Of a stretch of DNA of 64,000 nucleotides, positions 1 through 8,829 are shown in pieces. The position numbers and the translations under genes were made by a program. This DNA comes from an uncultured Selenomonadales bacterium (GTDB lineage Bacteria; Bacillota; Negativicutes; Selenomonadales; Selenomonadaceae), in assembly GCA_947165145.1 (NCBI GenBank), contig CAMUZG010000001.1:1-64000 (forward strand). The letters run 5' to 3'. The notes under the pieces are model-generated. The model was not told where the DNA came from. It worked only from the letters and a program-made list of their open reading frames with translations, and made no database searches. How positions within the stretch are numbered: the stretch's first letter is position 1; every line of letters starts with the position of its first letter.

Positions 1-173
1 GTGGTATCGTCGGTGTCATCGGTGGTATCGTCGGTATCGTCGGTGGTGTCGCTAGTCGTGGTGACTGTCGTGTCTTCGTCTTCGTTGCCGTCGTTTTCCT
101 CACTGCCCACACTGGTCAATAGGATTGCATCATCGGCAAAACGTTGCAAATCAAAAAAAGTGTCTGTAACCAT
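1..173 (-). CDS. Asp/Thr-rich protein with FDLQRFA N-terminus (partial, runs off the left edge)
   Basis: The start is an ATG at 173 with a GGAGGA ribosome site at 181-186. An upstream ATG at 177 is in another frame and stops at once. The first 57 residues are visible. The protein opens with MVTDTFFDLQRFADD, continues through an acidic stretch (EENDGNEDED), and then enters a low-complexity run of Thr and Asp (TTD/DDT repeats) cut by the window edge. FDLQRFA-like N-termini are known to me from phage-structural and large surface proteins of Negativicutes, but no domain can be assigned. No signal peptide is visible. It is preceded by a long structured leader. A large repeat-rich surface or secreted protein is likely; the function is unknown. 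Confidence 0.6.
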   Translation of the reverse strand, partial: MVTDTFFDLQRFADDAILLTSVGSEENDGNEDEDTTVTTTSDTTDDTDDTTDDTDDT

Positions 174-547
174 ACATTATTCCTCCGAAAAGAATTTTTA
201 ACCGTGTCGCGGTCGGACGCGCAATTTCAGCTTGAGGCTGTCGTTGTGCTTTTACAAGCCGTGCTCTTCCGCGACGAACGACCTGCACGGCTTTCGGATT
301 TAACGACGCTGTTTTGACCGTTCGCAAAAAAGAAAGCGAAACCGGCTGATCACGCTTTAAAGTTTCACCTCCTATTTTACGGGCCGCTCAAAATCTATAG
401 GCGTCGAAATATTTAATCCTGCGCTGACGGGCAGGGATTGTATGGGAGCGGTCGAACTCGATATTATGAGTCCTTCGACCGAGCGGACGAGTGATCAAGT
501 CGCCGCAAAGTCAATCGGCAAAGGCATTTTTGCCTAAAACCGTGGCA
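174..547 (-). promoter_or_regulatory. Long structured 5' leader of the Asp/Thr-rich gene
   Basis: No gene fits this stretch. Read on the minus strand it lies between a good promoter and the start at 173, giving an untranslated leader of about 370 nt. It holds several hairpins: a 9-bp perfect stem at 256-264/285-293, an interrupted stem at 449-459/468-481, and a short stem at 419-436. An isolated AGGAGG at 368-373 could serve a tiny upstream reading frame. None of the stems is followed by a T-run, so they do not look like terminators. I recognise no known riboswitch class. A cis-acting RNA is inferred. Confidence 0.45.
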
Positions 548-577
548 ATTTTATATCTAACTTCCCCTTTGTGTCAA
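548..577 (-). promoter_or_regulatory. Sigma70-type promoter for the leader
   Basis: On the minus strand TTGACA (572-577) is followed after 18 nt by TAAAAT (548-553); an overlapping TATAAA lies at 16 nt spacing. It points at the structured leader and the Asp/Thr-rich gene. Confidence 0.6.
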
Positions 578-674
578 TAGCTTTGTATTCGGGCGCATTC
601 CGTTAGATAAATGCCGCCGAAAATTTTTAACGAAAGTTTAATCTGCCGAAATTCGGAAGGATTTTCTAAACGTT

Positions 675-704
675 GCAAAAAAATTCCCCGCCGCATTGAC
701 GGAG
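675..704 (-). terminator. Rho-independent terminator after ruvB
   Basis: On the minus strand a 7-bp stem CTCCGTC/GGCGGGG (with G-U pairs) and a 5-nt loop is followed by AATTTTTTTT, 15 nt past the ruvB stop. Confidence 0.65.
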
Positions 705-718
705 AAATTTTTCAAGGC

Positions 719-1747
719 TCAATCGAAGTCGAACAGCGTCGGCGTGTTGTCGGTTTTCGGATAAGCGATTCCCATGTGACGATAGCCCGCCTCAGTGACG
801 ACACGACCGCGCGGCGTGCGCATAATGAATCCCAACTGCAGAAGATACGGCTCGTAAATATCTTCAATCGTCTCACGAGTCTCACTTATCGACGCGGCGA
901 TTGTCTCCAAACCAACGGGACCTCCGCGAAATTTTTTTATCATGGCGTCCAACATGCGGCGATCTGTGTGGTCAAGTCCGGCTCTGTCGACTTCCAAGGC
1001 AATCAACGCGCGGTCGGCAATGTCGTCGGTGATTGTCGCGGAACCTTCGACTTGAGCAAAATCTCTGACGCGTTTTAACAGACGATTTGCAATGCGCGGC
1101 GTCCCCCGTGAACGTCTGGCAATTTCGGCGGCACCGTTCGATTCAATCGGTATCTTGAGAATCTGCGCGGCTCGTGTGATGATTTCGATAAGCGCGTCCG
1201 TCGAATAATACTCAAGCCGACTGATGACACCGAACCTGTCACGTAGCGGCGGGCTCAACGCTCCGGCTTTTGTCGTCGCACCAATCAGCGTGAACGGCGC
1301 GATGTCAAGGCGGATACTGCGTGCGCTCGGTCCTTTGCCGATGATGATGTCCAACGCAAAATCTTCCATTGCCGAATACAAAATTTCTTCGACTTGTCGG
1401 CTCAAGCGGTGTATCTCGTCGATGAAGAGCACGTCGCGTTCATGCAGATTGGTCAAGATTGCGGCGAGGTCTCCGCTGCGTTCGATTGCGGGACCCGATG
1501 TCGGTCGGAAGTTTACGCCGAGTTCGTTGGCGATGATTGCTGCCAATGTCGTCTTGCCCAAACCCGGCGGTCCGTACAATAAGACATGATCGAGAGCTTC
1601 GCGCCGATTGAGTGCCGCTTTGACGAAGACCGATAAATTTTGTTTGGCTTTGTCCTGCCCGATGTATTCGTTCAATCTGCGCGGACGCAAACTGTATTGC
1701 CAATCGTCGGTTGCCTGTTCGTCGGTGGCGATTATTCGTTCGTCCAA
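719..1747 (-). CDS. ruvB: Holliday junction branch migration helicase RuvB
   Basis: AAA+ ATPase motor that drives RuvA-bound Holliday junctions during recombination repair. The 342-residue length matches the family. Visible are the N-terminal [12 protein letters not shown] region, Walker A (GPPGLGKTT), Walker B (LFIDEIHRL), sensor 1 (IGATTKAG) and the C-terminal winged-helix DNA-binding domain ([10 protein letters not shown]). It is the last gene before a terminator, and its start overlaps the end of fmt by 16 nt, so the two are co-transcribed. ruvA and ruvC are not next to it. Confidence 0.96.
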   Translation of the reverse strand: MDERIIATDEQATDDWQYSLRPRRLNEYIGQDKAKQNLSVFVKAALNRREALDHVLLYGPPGLGKTTLAAIIANELGVNFRPTSGPAIERSGDLAAILTNLHERDVLFIDEIHRLSRQVEEILYSAMEDFALDIIIGKGPSARSIRLDIAPFTLIGATTKAGALSPPLRDRFGVISRLEYYSTDALIEIITRAAQILKIPIESNGAAEIARRSRGTPRIANRLLKRVRDFAQVEGSATITDDIADRALIALEVDRAGLDHTDRRMLDAMIKKFRGGPVGLETIAASISETRETIEDIYEPYLLQLGFIMRTPRGRVVTEAGYRHMGIAYPKTDNTPTLFDFD

Positions 1748-2649
1748 AAATTTTCACCAACTTTGCGTCCTCTGATGAAGTCGGCGGCATTGAGCTTTTT
1801 GGAATTCGGAGCTTGAATCTCCAAAATTTCCAATGAGCCGTCGCCCGTGCCGACGAAAAATTTTTGCCCGATGATTTTGATTTCGCCCGCCGCAAGCGAT
1901 AAATTTTCCTCGACGAGCCGCGAACGATAAATTTTGAATTTGCCTGCCCGTGCCGAACCGTAAAGCCCGCGAATCAGATTGTGCAATTCCCGCGCAGGTC
2001 GTGACCAATCGATAAGTCCCGTGTCTTTTTTGAGCAATGGAGCATACGTTGACAGCGCGTCATTTTGCTTGACGGGTTGAAGTTCGCCGCGTCGCAGAAG
2101 GTACAGCGTCTTCAGCAACAAATCAGCCCCGACCGTCATGAGACGTTCGCGCAGTTCAGGCAGAATCATTTCGTCACCGATTGCAACTTCACTCGAAAGG
2201 AGCATGTCGCCCGTATCAAGTCCCGCGTTCATTTGCATTGTCGTTACGCCCGTGATTTTTTCGCCGCGAATTATCGACCACTCAATCGGAGCCGCACCGC
2301 GATATTTAGGCAGTAGTGATGCGTGAACGTTGATACAACCGAAGCGTGGCACGTCAAGCAGAGTTTGCGGAAGGATTTGACCGAACGCGACGACGACGAT
2401 TAAATCGGGCTTGAGTGCGGCAAGTTCGTCAACGACTTCGGGGGCTTTGACTTTTGGCGGTTGAATGACACGCAAACCGTTTTCTTCGGCGAAAATTTTG
2501 ACGGACGGCGATTGAAGTTTGTGACCACGACCACGCGGTTTATCGGGCTGTGTGACGACGCAGAGAACGTCGGTTTTGTCAATCAATGCGGCGAGACTCG
2601 GCACCGCGAAATCGGGCGTGCCCATGAAGATGACTTTTAATCTGTCCAT
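1732..2649 (-). CDS. fmt: Methionyl-tRNA formyltransferase
   Basis: Formylates the initiator Met-tRNA using 10-formyl-tetrahydrofolate. The 305-residue protein begins [15 protein letters not shown], carries the [12 protein letters not shown] active-site segment and the TGVTTMQM motif, and has the usual C-terminal OB-like tRNA-binding domain. It is translationally coupled to ruvB by a 16-nt overlap. The peptide deformylase gene often found upstream is absent; a sensor kinase gene ends 9 nt upstream. Confidence 0.96.
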   Translation of the reverse strand: MDRLKVIFMGTPDFAVPSLAALIDKTDVLCVVTQPDKPRGRGHKLQSPSVKIFAEENGLRVIQPPKVKAPEVVDELAALKPDLIVVVAFGQILPQTLLDVPRFGCINVHASLLPKYRGAAPIEWSIIRGEKITGVTTMQMNAGLDTGDMLLSSEVAIGDEMILPELRERLMTVGADLLLKTLYLLRRGELQPVKQNDALSTYAPLLKKDTGLIDWSRPARELHNLIRGLYGSARAGKFKIYRSRLVEENLSLAAGEIKIIGQKFFVGTGDGSLEILEIQAPNSKKLNAADFIRGRKVGENFWTNE

Positions 2650-2658
2650 GTTATCTCC

Positions 2659-5556
2659 TTACTTCAAAACTTCAGTTAGCGTTTCAATCATTTTGGCAAC
2701 ATCGAGCGGTTTGGCAATGTGGCTGTCCATGCCCGCGTCTTTTGCGGCTTGAACGTCTTCGCTGAAAGCATTCGCCGTCATCGCGATAATCGGAATTTGA
2801 GCAAGCTTGCTGTCCGGCAGGGAACGAATTGCCTTCGTCGCCTCGTAGCCGTTCATCACCGGCATTTGAACATCCATTAAGACCGCGTCGTAATCGCCTG
2901 GCTTGGAGTGAGAAATTTTGTCGACAGCAACTTGACCGTTCTCCGCCGTATCCAACTTGAATCCGAATTCCGTCAAAATCAGCGACGCAATTTCGCGGTT
3001 GACTTCGTTGTCCTCGACAAGCAGCAGTTTTATTTTGCTGAAGTCAATTTCGCGCTTAACGTCGGTCTCTTGCTCGGTATTGTCTTCTTCGGGCTCATCG
3101 ACAATCGGCAGGTCGACGCGAACGATAAATTCCGTGCCTTTGCCGAGTTCGGTTTCAACGTCAATCGTGCCGCCCATCAAGTCGACAATGCTTTTGGTGA
3201 TTGACATGCCTAAGCCCGTGCCTTGAATTTTGCTGACGTTGCGGTCGCGTTCGTAGGCGGAGAAAACTTTTTTGGCGAATTCGGGCGTCATTCCCATGCC
3301 CGTATCTTTAACGCGCAGTTCGTAGGAGCCTTTCTCGTCGTTGCCGCCGATTTGTTCAAGCGTGACGATGACGGAGCCGCCCGCAGGTGTGAATTTGTAG
3401 GCATTGCTTATCAGATTGAGCAGGACGCGATTCAAACGCGGCGTGTCGCACATGACGATTTTGTTCATGACGTGGTTGGTGTTCACGTTGAAGACTAAGC
3501 CCTTCGTCTCCATTTGCGTTGCGAAAAGGTCGCGAACTTCGCTGATTGCCTTGACGATGTTGGACTTTTGCGGGTCGAGTTCCATTTTGCCGCTTTCGAT
3601 ACGGCTCATGTCGAGAATATCATTAATCAGCGCGAGCAGGTGATTGTTCGACGCCTCAATCTTGTTAAGGTGATCGCGTATTCTCGGCGACAGAGCTTTT
3701 TCCTTTTTGATAAGATTTGTATATCCGATAATGGCGTTCATTGGCGTTCTGATGTCGTGGCTCATATTCGACAGGAACGTTGATTTCGCTTTGTTGGAAC
3801 GTTCAGCTTGAAATTTTTCTTGCTCCAAATCGTGTTCGCGTTTCGTCATCAAGTTGTAGATGTTGAACATGATAAACAGCGCGATTGTCACCAACGCCAT
3901 TTGCATAAGATTATGTTGCGTGAGCGATTCGCCAATGTATTCCATTTGATGTTCAAGGTAATATTGTGAGTCGGCTTTTTCTCTGACGGTGGGCGGCAAG
4001 CCGTGTTCGCTCAGTTCTTCGGTGTAGTATTCGTTCAAGTTGTGCAGGACGACTTTCGCGGCGTCGTTGGTCGATTCGCGAACCCAAAGCATTGACGTAA
4101 AGAAAATCAGGAACAACAACGCAATCCACGCAATGGTCGATTTGCCGAAGCGGCGGTCGTCGTCACGTTGAAATATGTAGCGGAAGAATGCGAATCCGAG
4201 AATGCTCCACACAATCAAAATCAGATAGCTTTCCGTCGACATCGCGCTGACTGACCAGACGTTCGGCACCATGAAGTAGAGGAAGAAAATCACCGACACG
4301 ACGCAACCGATTGTTCCTGTGATTCTCGGCAGAGTTTTGCCTAATTGCCGCGCAGTGATTACCGTGATGATTGACGTGTAGGAATAGTCGATTGTCGCGC
4401 CGATTGTGTTCACGTCGATAATCCAAGCGATTGCCGTGCGTCCGAGAAACGGTATCGGCAAACTGAGTAGCATGATAAAAAATACGGCGTTCATGGGCGA
4501 ATGTTGTTCGTTGAGCTTGCAGAACCATTCGGGCAACAGATTATCTTTTGCCATGGCGTAAATCAATCTGCTCGCCGCAATGTAGTTGCCGACAAGTCCC
4601 GTGATGACGCCGCCCATTACAGCCAATTCCAAAATTATCAAGCCCGTGTCGCCCAAAATATGATGTATCGTGTAAATGACCGGCATAGCTTCATAGCCGC
4701 TGAAATTATCAAGGTTGCTTATGTATTCAGTCCAGTTTGAACAATTTGGCGGTAAAGCGGCTATGGCAAGGATCGTCAGAATTGTATAAGCCAACGCCGC
4801 CGCAACGACTGCGCAGAACATAATCGCGAACGATTTTTTCACGGAGAAAGTAAAGCCTTCAGCCGACTGCGAAATTGATTCAAAGCCGACGAAAGCCCAC
4901 GGTGCTAACACGACGATTCCGAAGACTGCCGCAAACGAACTCGTATTTTCGGACGGATAAGCGGGCGAAATATCAAAAGGATTTATTCCGTGAGCGAAAA
5001 TCGCGCCGATACTGATAAGCACGCCGCCGAACAGAGTTATCGCCGCAACAGTTTGAACACGAGCCGCCAATTTCCCGCCGTGCATGCAGATTACTCCGCA
5101 AATCCAAAGTGCGCTCAAACTCAACAATGCCTCGCCAAACCAGATGTCGAAGCCCGCGATTGTGTAGTGAAAGCCGAATTGGAACATGTCACCCGCGAAT
5201 TTGCGGAAAATTATCGGCAAGGCAGTCGCGTTCGCCCAAGTGATTGCGATATAAACCAGAATCAAAAACCACGAACTTAGAAAGCCGTGGTCGTAGCCGA
5301 GAACTCTTTTCGCGTAGGAATAAGTGCCGCCGGCTTCAGGGTATCGATTTATCATGAAGTGGTAATTGTAGCCGATGATGAGCATTATGACGCCGCCGAT
5401 AAGCATGCCGAGTGCCGTGCCGAGTGGTCCCGCTATCGGCAAGAATGTTGTGCCAGGCATGACGAATGCACCCCAGCCTACCGCACAGCCGAACGACAAT
5501 GCCCACACGTTTAGCGGCGACAAGTACGGTTTCAGTTTTGTATTTTCAGTATCCAT
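2659..5556 (-). CDS. APC-type amino acid permease fused to hybrid histidine kinase with receiver
   Basis: A 965-residue fusion. Residues 1 to about 470 are a 12-segment APC-superfamily permease ([13 protein letters not shown] near the N-terminus, PEAGGTYSY after TM2). A further membrane segment (474-492), a loop of about 55 residues and another membrane segment (552-568) lead into a short coiled coil. The HisKA dimerisation domain follows with H600 in [11 protein letters not shown]. The HATPase domain has N718 (NLISNA), DTGMGM near 751 and GTGLGM near 779. The receiver runs from about 837, with phospho-acceptor D895 and K949. All catalytic residues look intact. Known precedents such as CbrA fuse a solute:sodium symporter to a kinase; an APC fusion is less usual. 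Likely a transport-coupled amino acid sensor. No DNA-binding response regulator is adjacent. Confidence 0.9.
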   Translation of the reverse strand: MDTENTKLKPYLSPLNVWALSFGCAVGWGAFVMPGTTFLPIAGPLGTALGMLIGGVIMLIIGYNYHFMINRYPEAGGTYSYAKRVLGYDHGFLSSWFLILVYIAITWANATALPIIFRKFAGDMFQFGFHYTIAGFDIWFGEALLSLSALWICGVICMHGGKLAARVQTVAAITLFGGVLISIGAIFAHGINPFDISPAYPSENTSSFAAVFGIVVLAPWAFVGFESISQSAEGFTFSVKKSFAIMFCAVVAAALAYTILTILAIAALPPNCSNWTEYISNLDNFSGYEAMPVIYTIHHILGDTGLIILELAVMGGVITGLVGNYIAASRLIYAMAKDNLLPEWFCKLNEQHSPMNAVFFIMLLSLPIPFLGRTAIAWIIDVNTIGATIDYSYTSIITVITARQLGKTLPRITGTIGCVVSVIFFLYFMVPNVWSVSAMSTESYLILIVWSILGFAFFRYIFQRDDDRRFGKSTIAWIALLFLIFFTSMLWVRESTNDAAKVVLHNLNEYYTEELSEHGLPPTVREKADSQYYLEHQMEYIGESLTQHNLMQMALVTIALFIMFNIYNLMTKREHDLEQEKFQAERSNKAKSTFLSNMSHDIRTPMNAIIGYTNLIKKEKALSPRIRDHLNKIEASNNHLLALINDILDMSRIESGKMELDPQKSNIVKAISEVRDLFATQMETKGLVFNVNTNHVMNKIVMCDTPRLNRVLLNLISNAYKFTPAGGSVIVTLEQIGGNDEKGSYELRVKDTGMGMTPEFAKKVFSAYERDRNVSKIQGTGLGMSITKSIVDLMGGTIDVETELGKGTEFIVRVDLPIVDEPEEDNTEQETDVKREIDFSKIKLLLVEDNEVNREIASLILTEFGFKLDTAENGQVAVDKISHSKPGDYDAVLMDVQMPVMNGYEATKAIRSLPDSKLAQIPIIAMTANAFSEDVQAAKDAGMDSHIAKPLDVAKMIETLTEVLK

Positions 5557-5747
5557 GGAGGAAACTTGTCTCCTTTAAATGAACTGCTTGAAATTATACA
5601 CAAAGTTGCGGCAAAGTAAAGTTGCTTTTTGAGGCGGGTAGACAAGCTTGCGGCGGAAAATGTCAGTCGAAACACTCTAAAAAAAATTTGCATGGAGTCG
5701 GCTCTGAAATTTATAATCAACGCAAAGAAATTTTTGGAGGAGTTATC

Positions 5748-6359
5748 ATGGACATCACACGCAGAAATTTTCTAAAGCTCGCTGGCACGGCAGGTCTTGC
5801 GCTATCAATCGGTCATGTCGACGCAGCGACGAATGAAAAATTTTTGATTGCCTATTTCTCGCGCACGGGCGAAGAATACAACGTTGGCACAATCACCAAG
5901 GGCAACACCGCTATCGTCGCCGAAATCATTGCGCAACAAGTCAACGGCACGCTCTTTGAAATTCGCGGCGAAAAAAATTATCCCGCAAGCTACGAAGAGT
6001 GCAAGACCATCGCAAGCCGCGAGAAGGCTACTAAAGCTCGTCCGCCGTTCGTCGGTGGCGTCGAGAATTTTGAGCAATACACGACGATTTTTATCGGCTA
6101 TCCGATTTGGTACGGTGACGCGCCGCAGATTGTCTACACGTTCCTTGAAAGCTACGACTTCGGCGGCAAAAAAATTATTCCGTTCTGCACGCACGGCGGT
6201 AGCGGTCTTTCTGGCACCGAACAGCGAATCACGCTTGCTTGCCCGAATGCTAAACTGCTCAAAGGTTTTGCGGTCGTCGGCAGAGTCGCGCAGAATGATC
6301 GCGTTCAAACTGAATCAATCGTTGCCGAAAATCTCAATCGGCTCGGATTAATCGATTGA
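5748..6359 (+). CDS. Exported flavodoxin-family protein with Tat-like signal
   Basis: Flavodoxin-fold FMN protein (Flavodoxin_4-like) of 203 residues. The start at 5748 has GGAGG upstream; an in-frame extension to 5622 lacks a ribosome site. The N-terminus MDITRRNFLKLAGTAG is a twin-arginine signal, so the folded flavoprotein is probably exported. The phosphate-binding loop YFSRTGEEYNVG and the IGYPIWYGD segment are clear. It is a paralogue of the lipoprotein at 6698-7339, with strong identity from the FMN loop onward. The partner and substrate are unknown; an envelope electron-transfer role is inferred. Confidence 0.85.
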   Translation: MDITRRNFLKLAGTAGLALSIGHVDAATNEKFLIAYFSRTGEEYNVGTITKGNTAIVAEIIAQQVNGTLFEIRGEKNYPASYEECKTIASREKATKARPPFVGGVENFEQYTTIFIGYPIWYGDAPQIVYTFLESYDFGGKKIIPFCTHGGSGLSGTEQRITLACPNAKLLKGFAVVGRVAQNDRVQTESIVAENLNRLGLID

Positions 6360-6408
6360 AACGTGGCGACAAATTAACTTTAAAATTTAAATCAAAGGAG
6401 AAATCACC

Positions 6409-6696
6409 ATGGACATCACACGCAGAAATCTTTTCAAAATGGCGGGCATTACGGCTGTCGGCGCGGCTGTCAGTCAATTCAACGCTCAACCCGTCGCGGC
6501 GGCTAAAAAAATTCCAAAGCTCAAAGCTGCTCCCGTCGTCGGCTCAAAGAATGTCACCGGTATGAAACACGCTGGCTCGGCGGCTAAAGTTTACTTCACC
6601 GACAAAATCGACGCCGCGCATTTAATCAAGCTTTACAGCGCAATGGTTGAAAAAGGTACGGGCAATCCGAAGTACAAACTGATTGGAGTTGATTGA
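6409..6696 (+). pseudogene. Truncated DUF362-type protein with Tat signal (gene remnant)
   Basis: A 95-residue frame with GGAG upstream. The N-terminus MDITRRNLFKMAGITAVGAA is again a twin-arginine signal. After the linker, KVYFTDKIDAAHLIKLYSAM resembles the start of the DUF362 iron-sulfur protein domain, which normally continues for some 250 residues. Here it breaks after VEKGTG and ends in an unrelated tail next to the following lipoprotein start. I read it as a deletion product, probably formed when the flanking flavodoxin genes duplicated. A functional short exported peptide cannot be ruled out. Confidence 0.6.
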
Positions 6697-6697
6697 C

Positions 6698-7339
6698 ATG
6701 AAGAAAATTTTTCTGCTCCTGCTGATGATTTTGACGGTGAGCGGTTGCGGCAGTGATACTCAAAATAAACCGCCTGCCGAACCCGAAAAAGTTGAATCCG
6801 CCGACAAAACACCCGTTCCGCCGAACATTCTGGTCGTGTACTTCTCGCGCACGGGTGAAGAATACAACGTCGGCAGAATCACCAAGGGCAATACCGCTAT
6901 CGTCGCCGAATTCATTGCGCAGAAAGTCGGTGCGGACATATTCGAGATTAAGCCCGAAACGCCTTATCCCGACGAATACGAGCTTTGCACGGAGATTGCC
7001 AAGCAGGAACTTGAATCGAACGTGCGCCCCGAACTCGCAAACAATATCGAGAATCTTGCGCAATACGACACAATTTTTCTGGGCTACCCGATTTGGTGGT
7101 CTGATTTGCCGATGATCGTCTACACGTTCCTTGAAAGCGGCGACTTCAGCGGCAAGACGATTATTCCGTTCTGCACGTCGGCGGGCGATTACATGACCGG
7201 CAAAGAAACTGCCATACCGAATCACGCGACGGGCGCGACGATTCGCGAAGGTCTCGGCTTGAAAGGCAAACGTTGTCAAGAGGAACCCGCCGCCGTCAAA
7301 AAAGATGTAGACGCGTGGCTGACAGGTCTCGGCTACTGA
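6698..7339 (+). CDS. Flavodoxin-family lipoprotein
   Basis: A 213-residue protein starting MKKIFLLLLMILTVSGCGSD. The lipobox (TVSGC) predicts lipid attachment, followed by a Pro/Glu-rich spacer. The flavodoxin domain has YFSRTGEEYNVG and GYPIWWSDLPM. It lies 1 nt after the stop of the DUF362 remnant, with GGAG in the overlap, so the three genes form one unit ended by a terminator. It is closely related to the Tat-exported copy at 5748, so two envelope routes (Tat and lipoprotein) carry the same domain. An upstream TTG at 6683 is a less likely start. Confidence 0.87.
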   Translation: MKKIFLLLLMILTVSGCGSDTQNKPPAEPEKVESADKTPVPPNILVVYFSRTGEEYNVGRITKGNTAIVAEFIAQKVGADIFEIKPETPYPDEYELCTEIAKQELESNVRPELANNIENLAQYDTIFLGYPIWWSDLPMIVYTFLESGDFSGKTIIPFCTSAGDYMTGKETAIPNHATGATIREGLGLKGKRCQEEPAAVKKDVDAWLTGLGY

Positions 7340-7380
7340 AAAAAAATCCCCCGCGATTTTTATCACAGGGGATTTTTTTT
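7340..7380. terminator. Bidirectional terminator
   Basis: The stem AAAATCCCC/GGGGATTTT with A-run before and T-run after serves both the flavodoxin gene (+) and the hydrolase gene (-). A 30-nt stretch of it recurs in inverted orientation at 50157-50186. Confidence 0.85.
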
Positions 7381-7396
7381 GCAGTGTAGATGAAAT

Positions 7397-7921
7397 TTAT
7401 TCGTTGATGATTTTGCATTGACAGTTGCGCATGACATCAAGTGCTTTGCGGTGAGCTTCGGGATTGGTGCCGGCACAACAAGCCGCGTCGATTTGCACGC
7501 GCTGTTCGGGGTAAAACGCTTTAATCAGCAACGCATTGGAGATGACGCAAATATCTGTGCAGACGCCCGCGAACTCAACGACTTCGTAAGGCTTGATGAG
7601 CGACGGCAGCCGTGTTGAACCGAACGCTTTTTTCTCGATGACAGCTTTAGCACGCGCCGTGAATTTTTGCAGTTCGGGGACAATCAGCCAACCGTCCGTC
7701 TTCTTGATGCAGTGCGGTATCGGCAAATTTCTGCCTTCCTGCGTATCAAGGTAGTTGTCGACGTGCGTGTCCTGCGTGAAAATCAAATCGACGGCACCTT
7801 CCTCGACGATGTCTTCCAACTTTTTCACTAGGCGCGGGAGCATGTCGCGAGCTTCCTGCGTGCCGAGCGGTCCCGTCACGAAATCGTTTTGCATGTCGAT
7901 TACGATTAATGCTTTTGCCAT
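7397..7921 (-). CDS. Isochorismatase-family cysteine hydrolase, nicotinamidase-like
   Basis: A 174-residue hydrolase. The apparent catalytic triad is D9 (VIDMQNDF), K97 or K98 and C125 (GVCTDICV). D51, H53 and H70 match the metal ligands of PncA-type nicotinamidases, and nicotinamide deamidation for NAD salvage is the leading guess. The start at ATG 7921 uses GGAGG; a TTG 15 nt upstream overlaps that site and is rejected. It lies 1 nt after the crcB stop, so they form an operon. Other isochorismatase-like amidases remain possible. Confidence 0.85.
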   Translation of the reverse strand: MAKALIVIDMQNDFVTGPLGTQEARDMLPRLVKKLEDIVEEGAVDLIFTQDTHVDNYLDTQEGRNLPIPHCIKKTDGWLIVPELQKFTARAKAVIEKKAFGSTRLPSLIKPYEVVEFAGVCTDICVISNALLIKAFYPEQRVQIDAACCAGTNPEAHRKALDVMRNCQCKIINE

Positions 7922-7922
7922 G

Positions 7923-8288
7923 TTAATTGCCTCCAATCTTCAAACCAATCGCGCAGGCGAGCAATCCCGCCGTCACGCTGACCACAACGTTCGCCGTTGC
8001 GGAAAAAATTTGTCCGTTTTGAATCAAAGCAATCGTTTCGGCGGAAAATGAAGAAAACGTCGTAAAGCCGCCCAAAAATCCCACTGCAACGAACAATCGC
8101 ACAGACTCCAAGCTTGCACGACCCGCCAACAATCCGACGAGCAATCCCATTAGCAGACTGCCCGACAAATTCGCAACGAGCGTTCCCAATGGGAAATTGC
8201 CGAGTTTACCCGCAAGTGTCGTCGTCAAAAAAAAGCGCGTCATTGCGCCGAGTCCGCCGCCGATAAACACCAAAATCAGCTTCGCCAC
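7923..8288 (-). CDS. crcB: Fluoride channel CrcB/Fluc
   Basis: Small dual-topology membrane protein that exports fluoride. With the GTG start at 8288 (AAGGTGAT upstream) it has 121 residues, the usual length. Hallmarks are GGGLGAMTRFFL, the FPLGTLVANLSGS segment and GFLGGFTTFSSFS. An ATG at 8354 would add 22 residues without a ribosome site. I see no fluoride riboswitch sequence in front of it. It is co-transcribed with the hydrolase gene. Confidence 0.92.
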   Translation of the reverse strand: MAKLILVFIGGGLGAMTRFFLTTTLAGKLGNFPLGTLVANLSGSLLMGLLVGLLAGRASLESVRLFVAVGFLGGFTTFSSFSAETIALIQNGQIFSATANVVVSVTAGLLACAIGLKIGGN

Positions 8289-8438
8289 AGTGATCACCTT
8301 GCTATCCCGCAACGGGGCTTGTAAAAGAATCAGTCGCGCGGTATAATTCGCCATTGATTGAATCTGCGCGGCTTGACGGATATTTTATACAACGAACGAA
8401 ACTTTGACAAGCCGAAAATTTTCAGCGAGGTGTTTGAA

Positions 8439-8681
8439 ATGTGCAAAGAATGCGGTTGCGGCGCGAGTGGCGGCAATACTCGACTGCAATTCACGGCGAA
8501 AGGTTACACTGACGAGAGCGCGTCTGCCGTCGAAAAAAAATTGCTCGGATTGGCGGGCGTGCTGTACGTCCACATTCACGCGCACGACGGCGAAACGACT
8601 ATCGATTATAATCCCGCAAAAACCAAGCTCAGGGAAATTTTGAGCGTCTTCGACAGCCACAACGTCGAGGCAGATATTTAA
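8439..8681 (+). CDS. Small HMA-like protein with Cys-rich N-terminus
   Basis: An 80-residue protein starting MCKECGCGASGG, with GAGG upstream. The rest (YTDESASAVEKKLLGLAGVLYVHIHAHDG) follows the beta-alpha-beta pattern of heavy-metal-associated domains but lacks the usual CxxC loop. The metal-binding residues would instead be the N-terminal C2, C5 and C7 and perhaps His residues in HIHAH. A longer frame from 8358 has no ribosome site. A metallochaperone role is inferred. It is followed by its own terminator. Confidence 0.65.
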   Translation: MCKECGCGASGGNTRLQFTAKGYTDESASAVEKKLLGLAGVLYVHIHAHDGETTIDYNPAKTKLREILSVFDSHNVEADI

Positions 8682-8696
8682 AATCATTTCAACAAA

Positions 8697-8742
8697 AAAT
8701 CGGGGCACAGCAGAACTTTGCAGTGTCCCGATAATTTTTTTG
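8697..8742 (+). terminator. Rho-independent terminator
   Basis: The stem TCGGGGCAC/GTGTCCCGA (G-U pairs allowed) is followed by TAATTTTTTT, just after the HMA-like gene. Confidence 0.75.
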
Positions 8743-8751
8743 CTAAAGTAC

Positions 8752-8780
8752 TTGCAGATAGTTTCTGTAGTTGATATAAT
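8752..8780 (+). promoter_or_regulatory. Strong sigma70-type promoter
   Basis: TTGCAG (8752-8757), 17-nt spacer, TATAAT (8775-8780), 50 nt before the start of the two-gene operon at 8830-11619. Confidence 0.8.
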
Positions 8781-8829
8781 CTGCGCAATCACATAGTTAG
8801 TTATAGATACTTGAAAGGAGAATGCAACA

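Noticed and set aside
8289..8357. Possible fluoride riboswitch in front of crcB
   Set aside because: The short upstream stretch has a small CCCG/CGGG hairpin but none of the conserved crcB-motif sequence.
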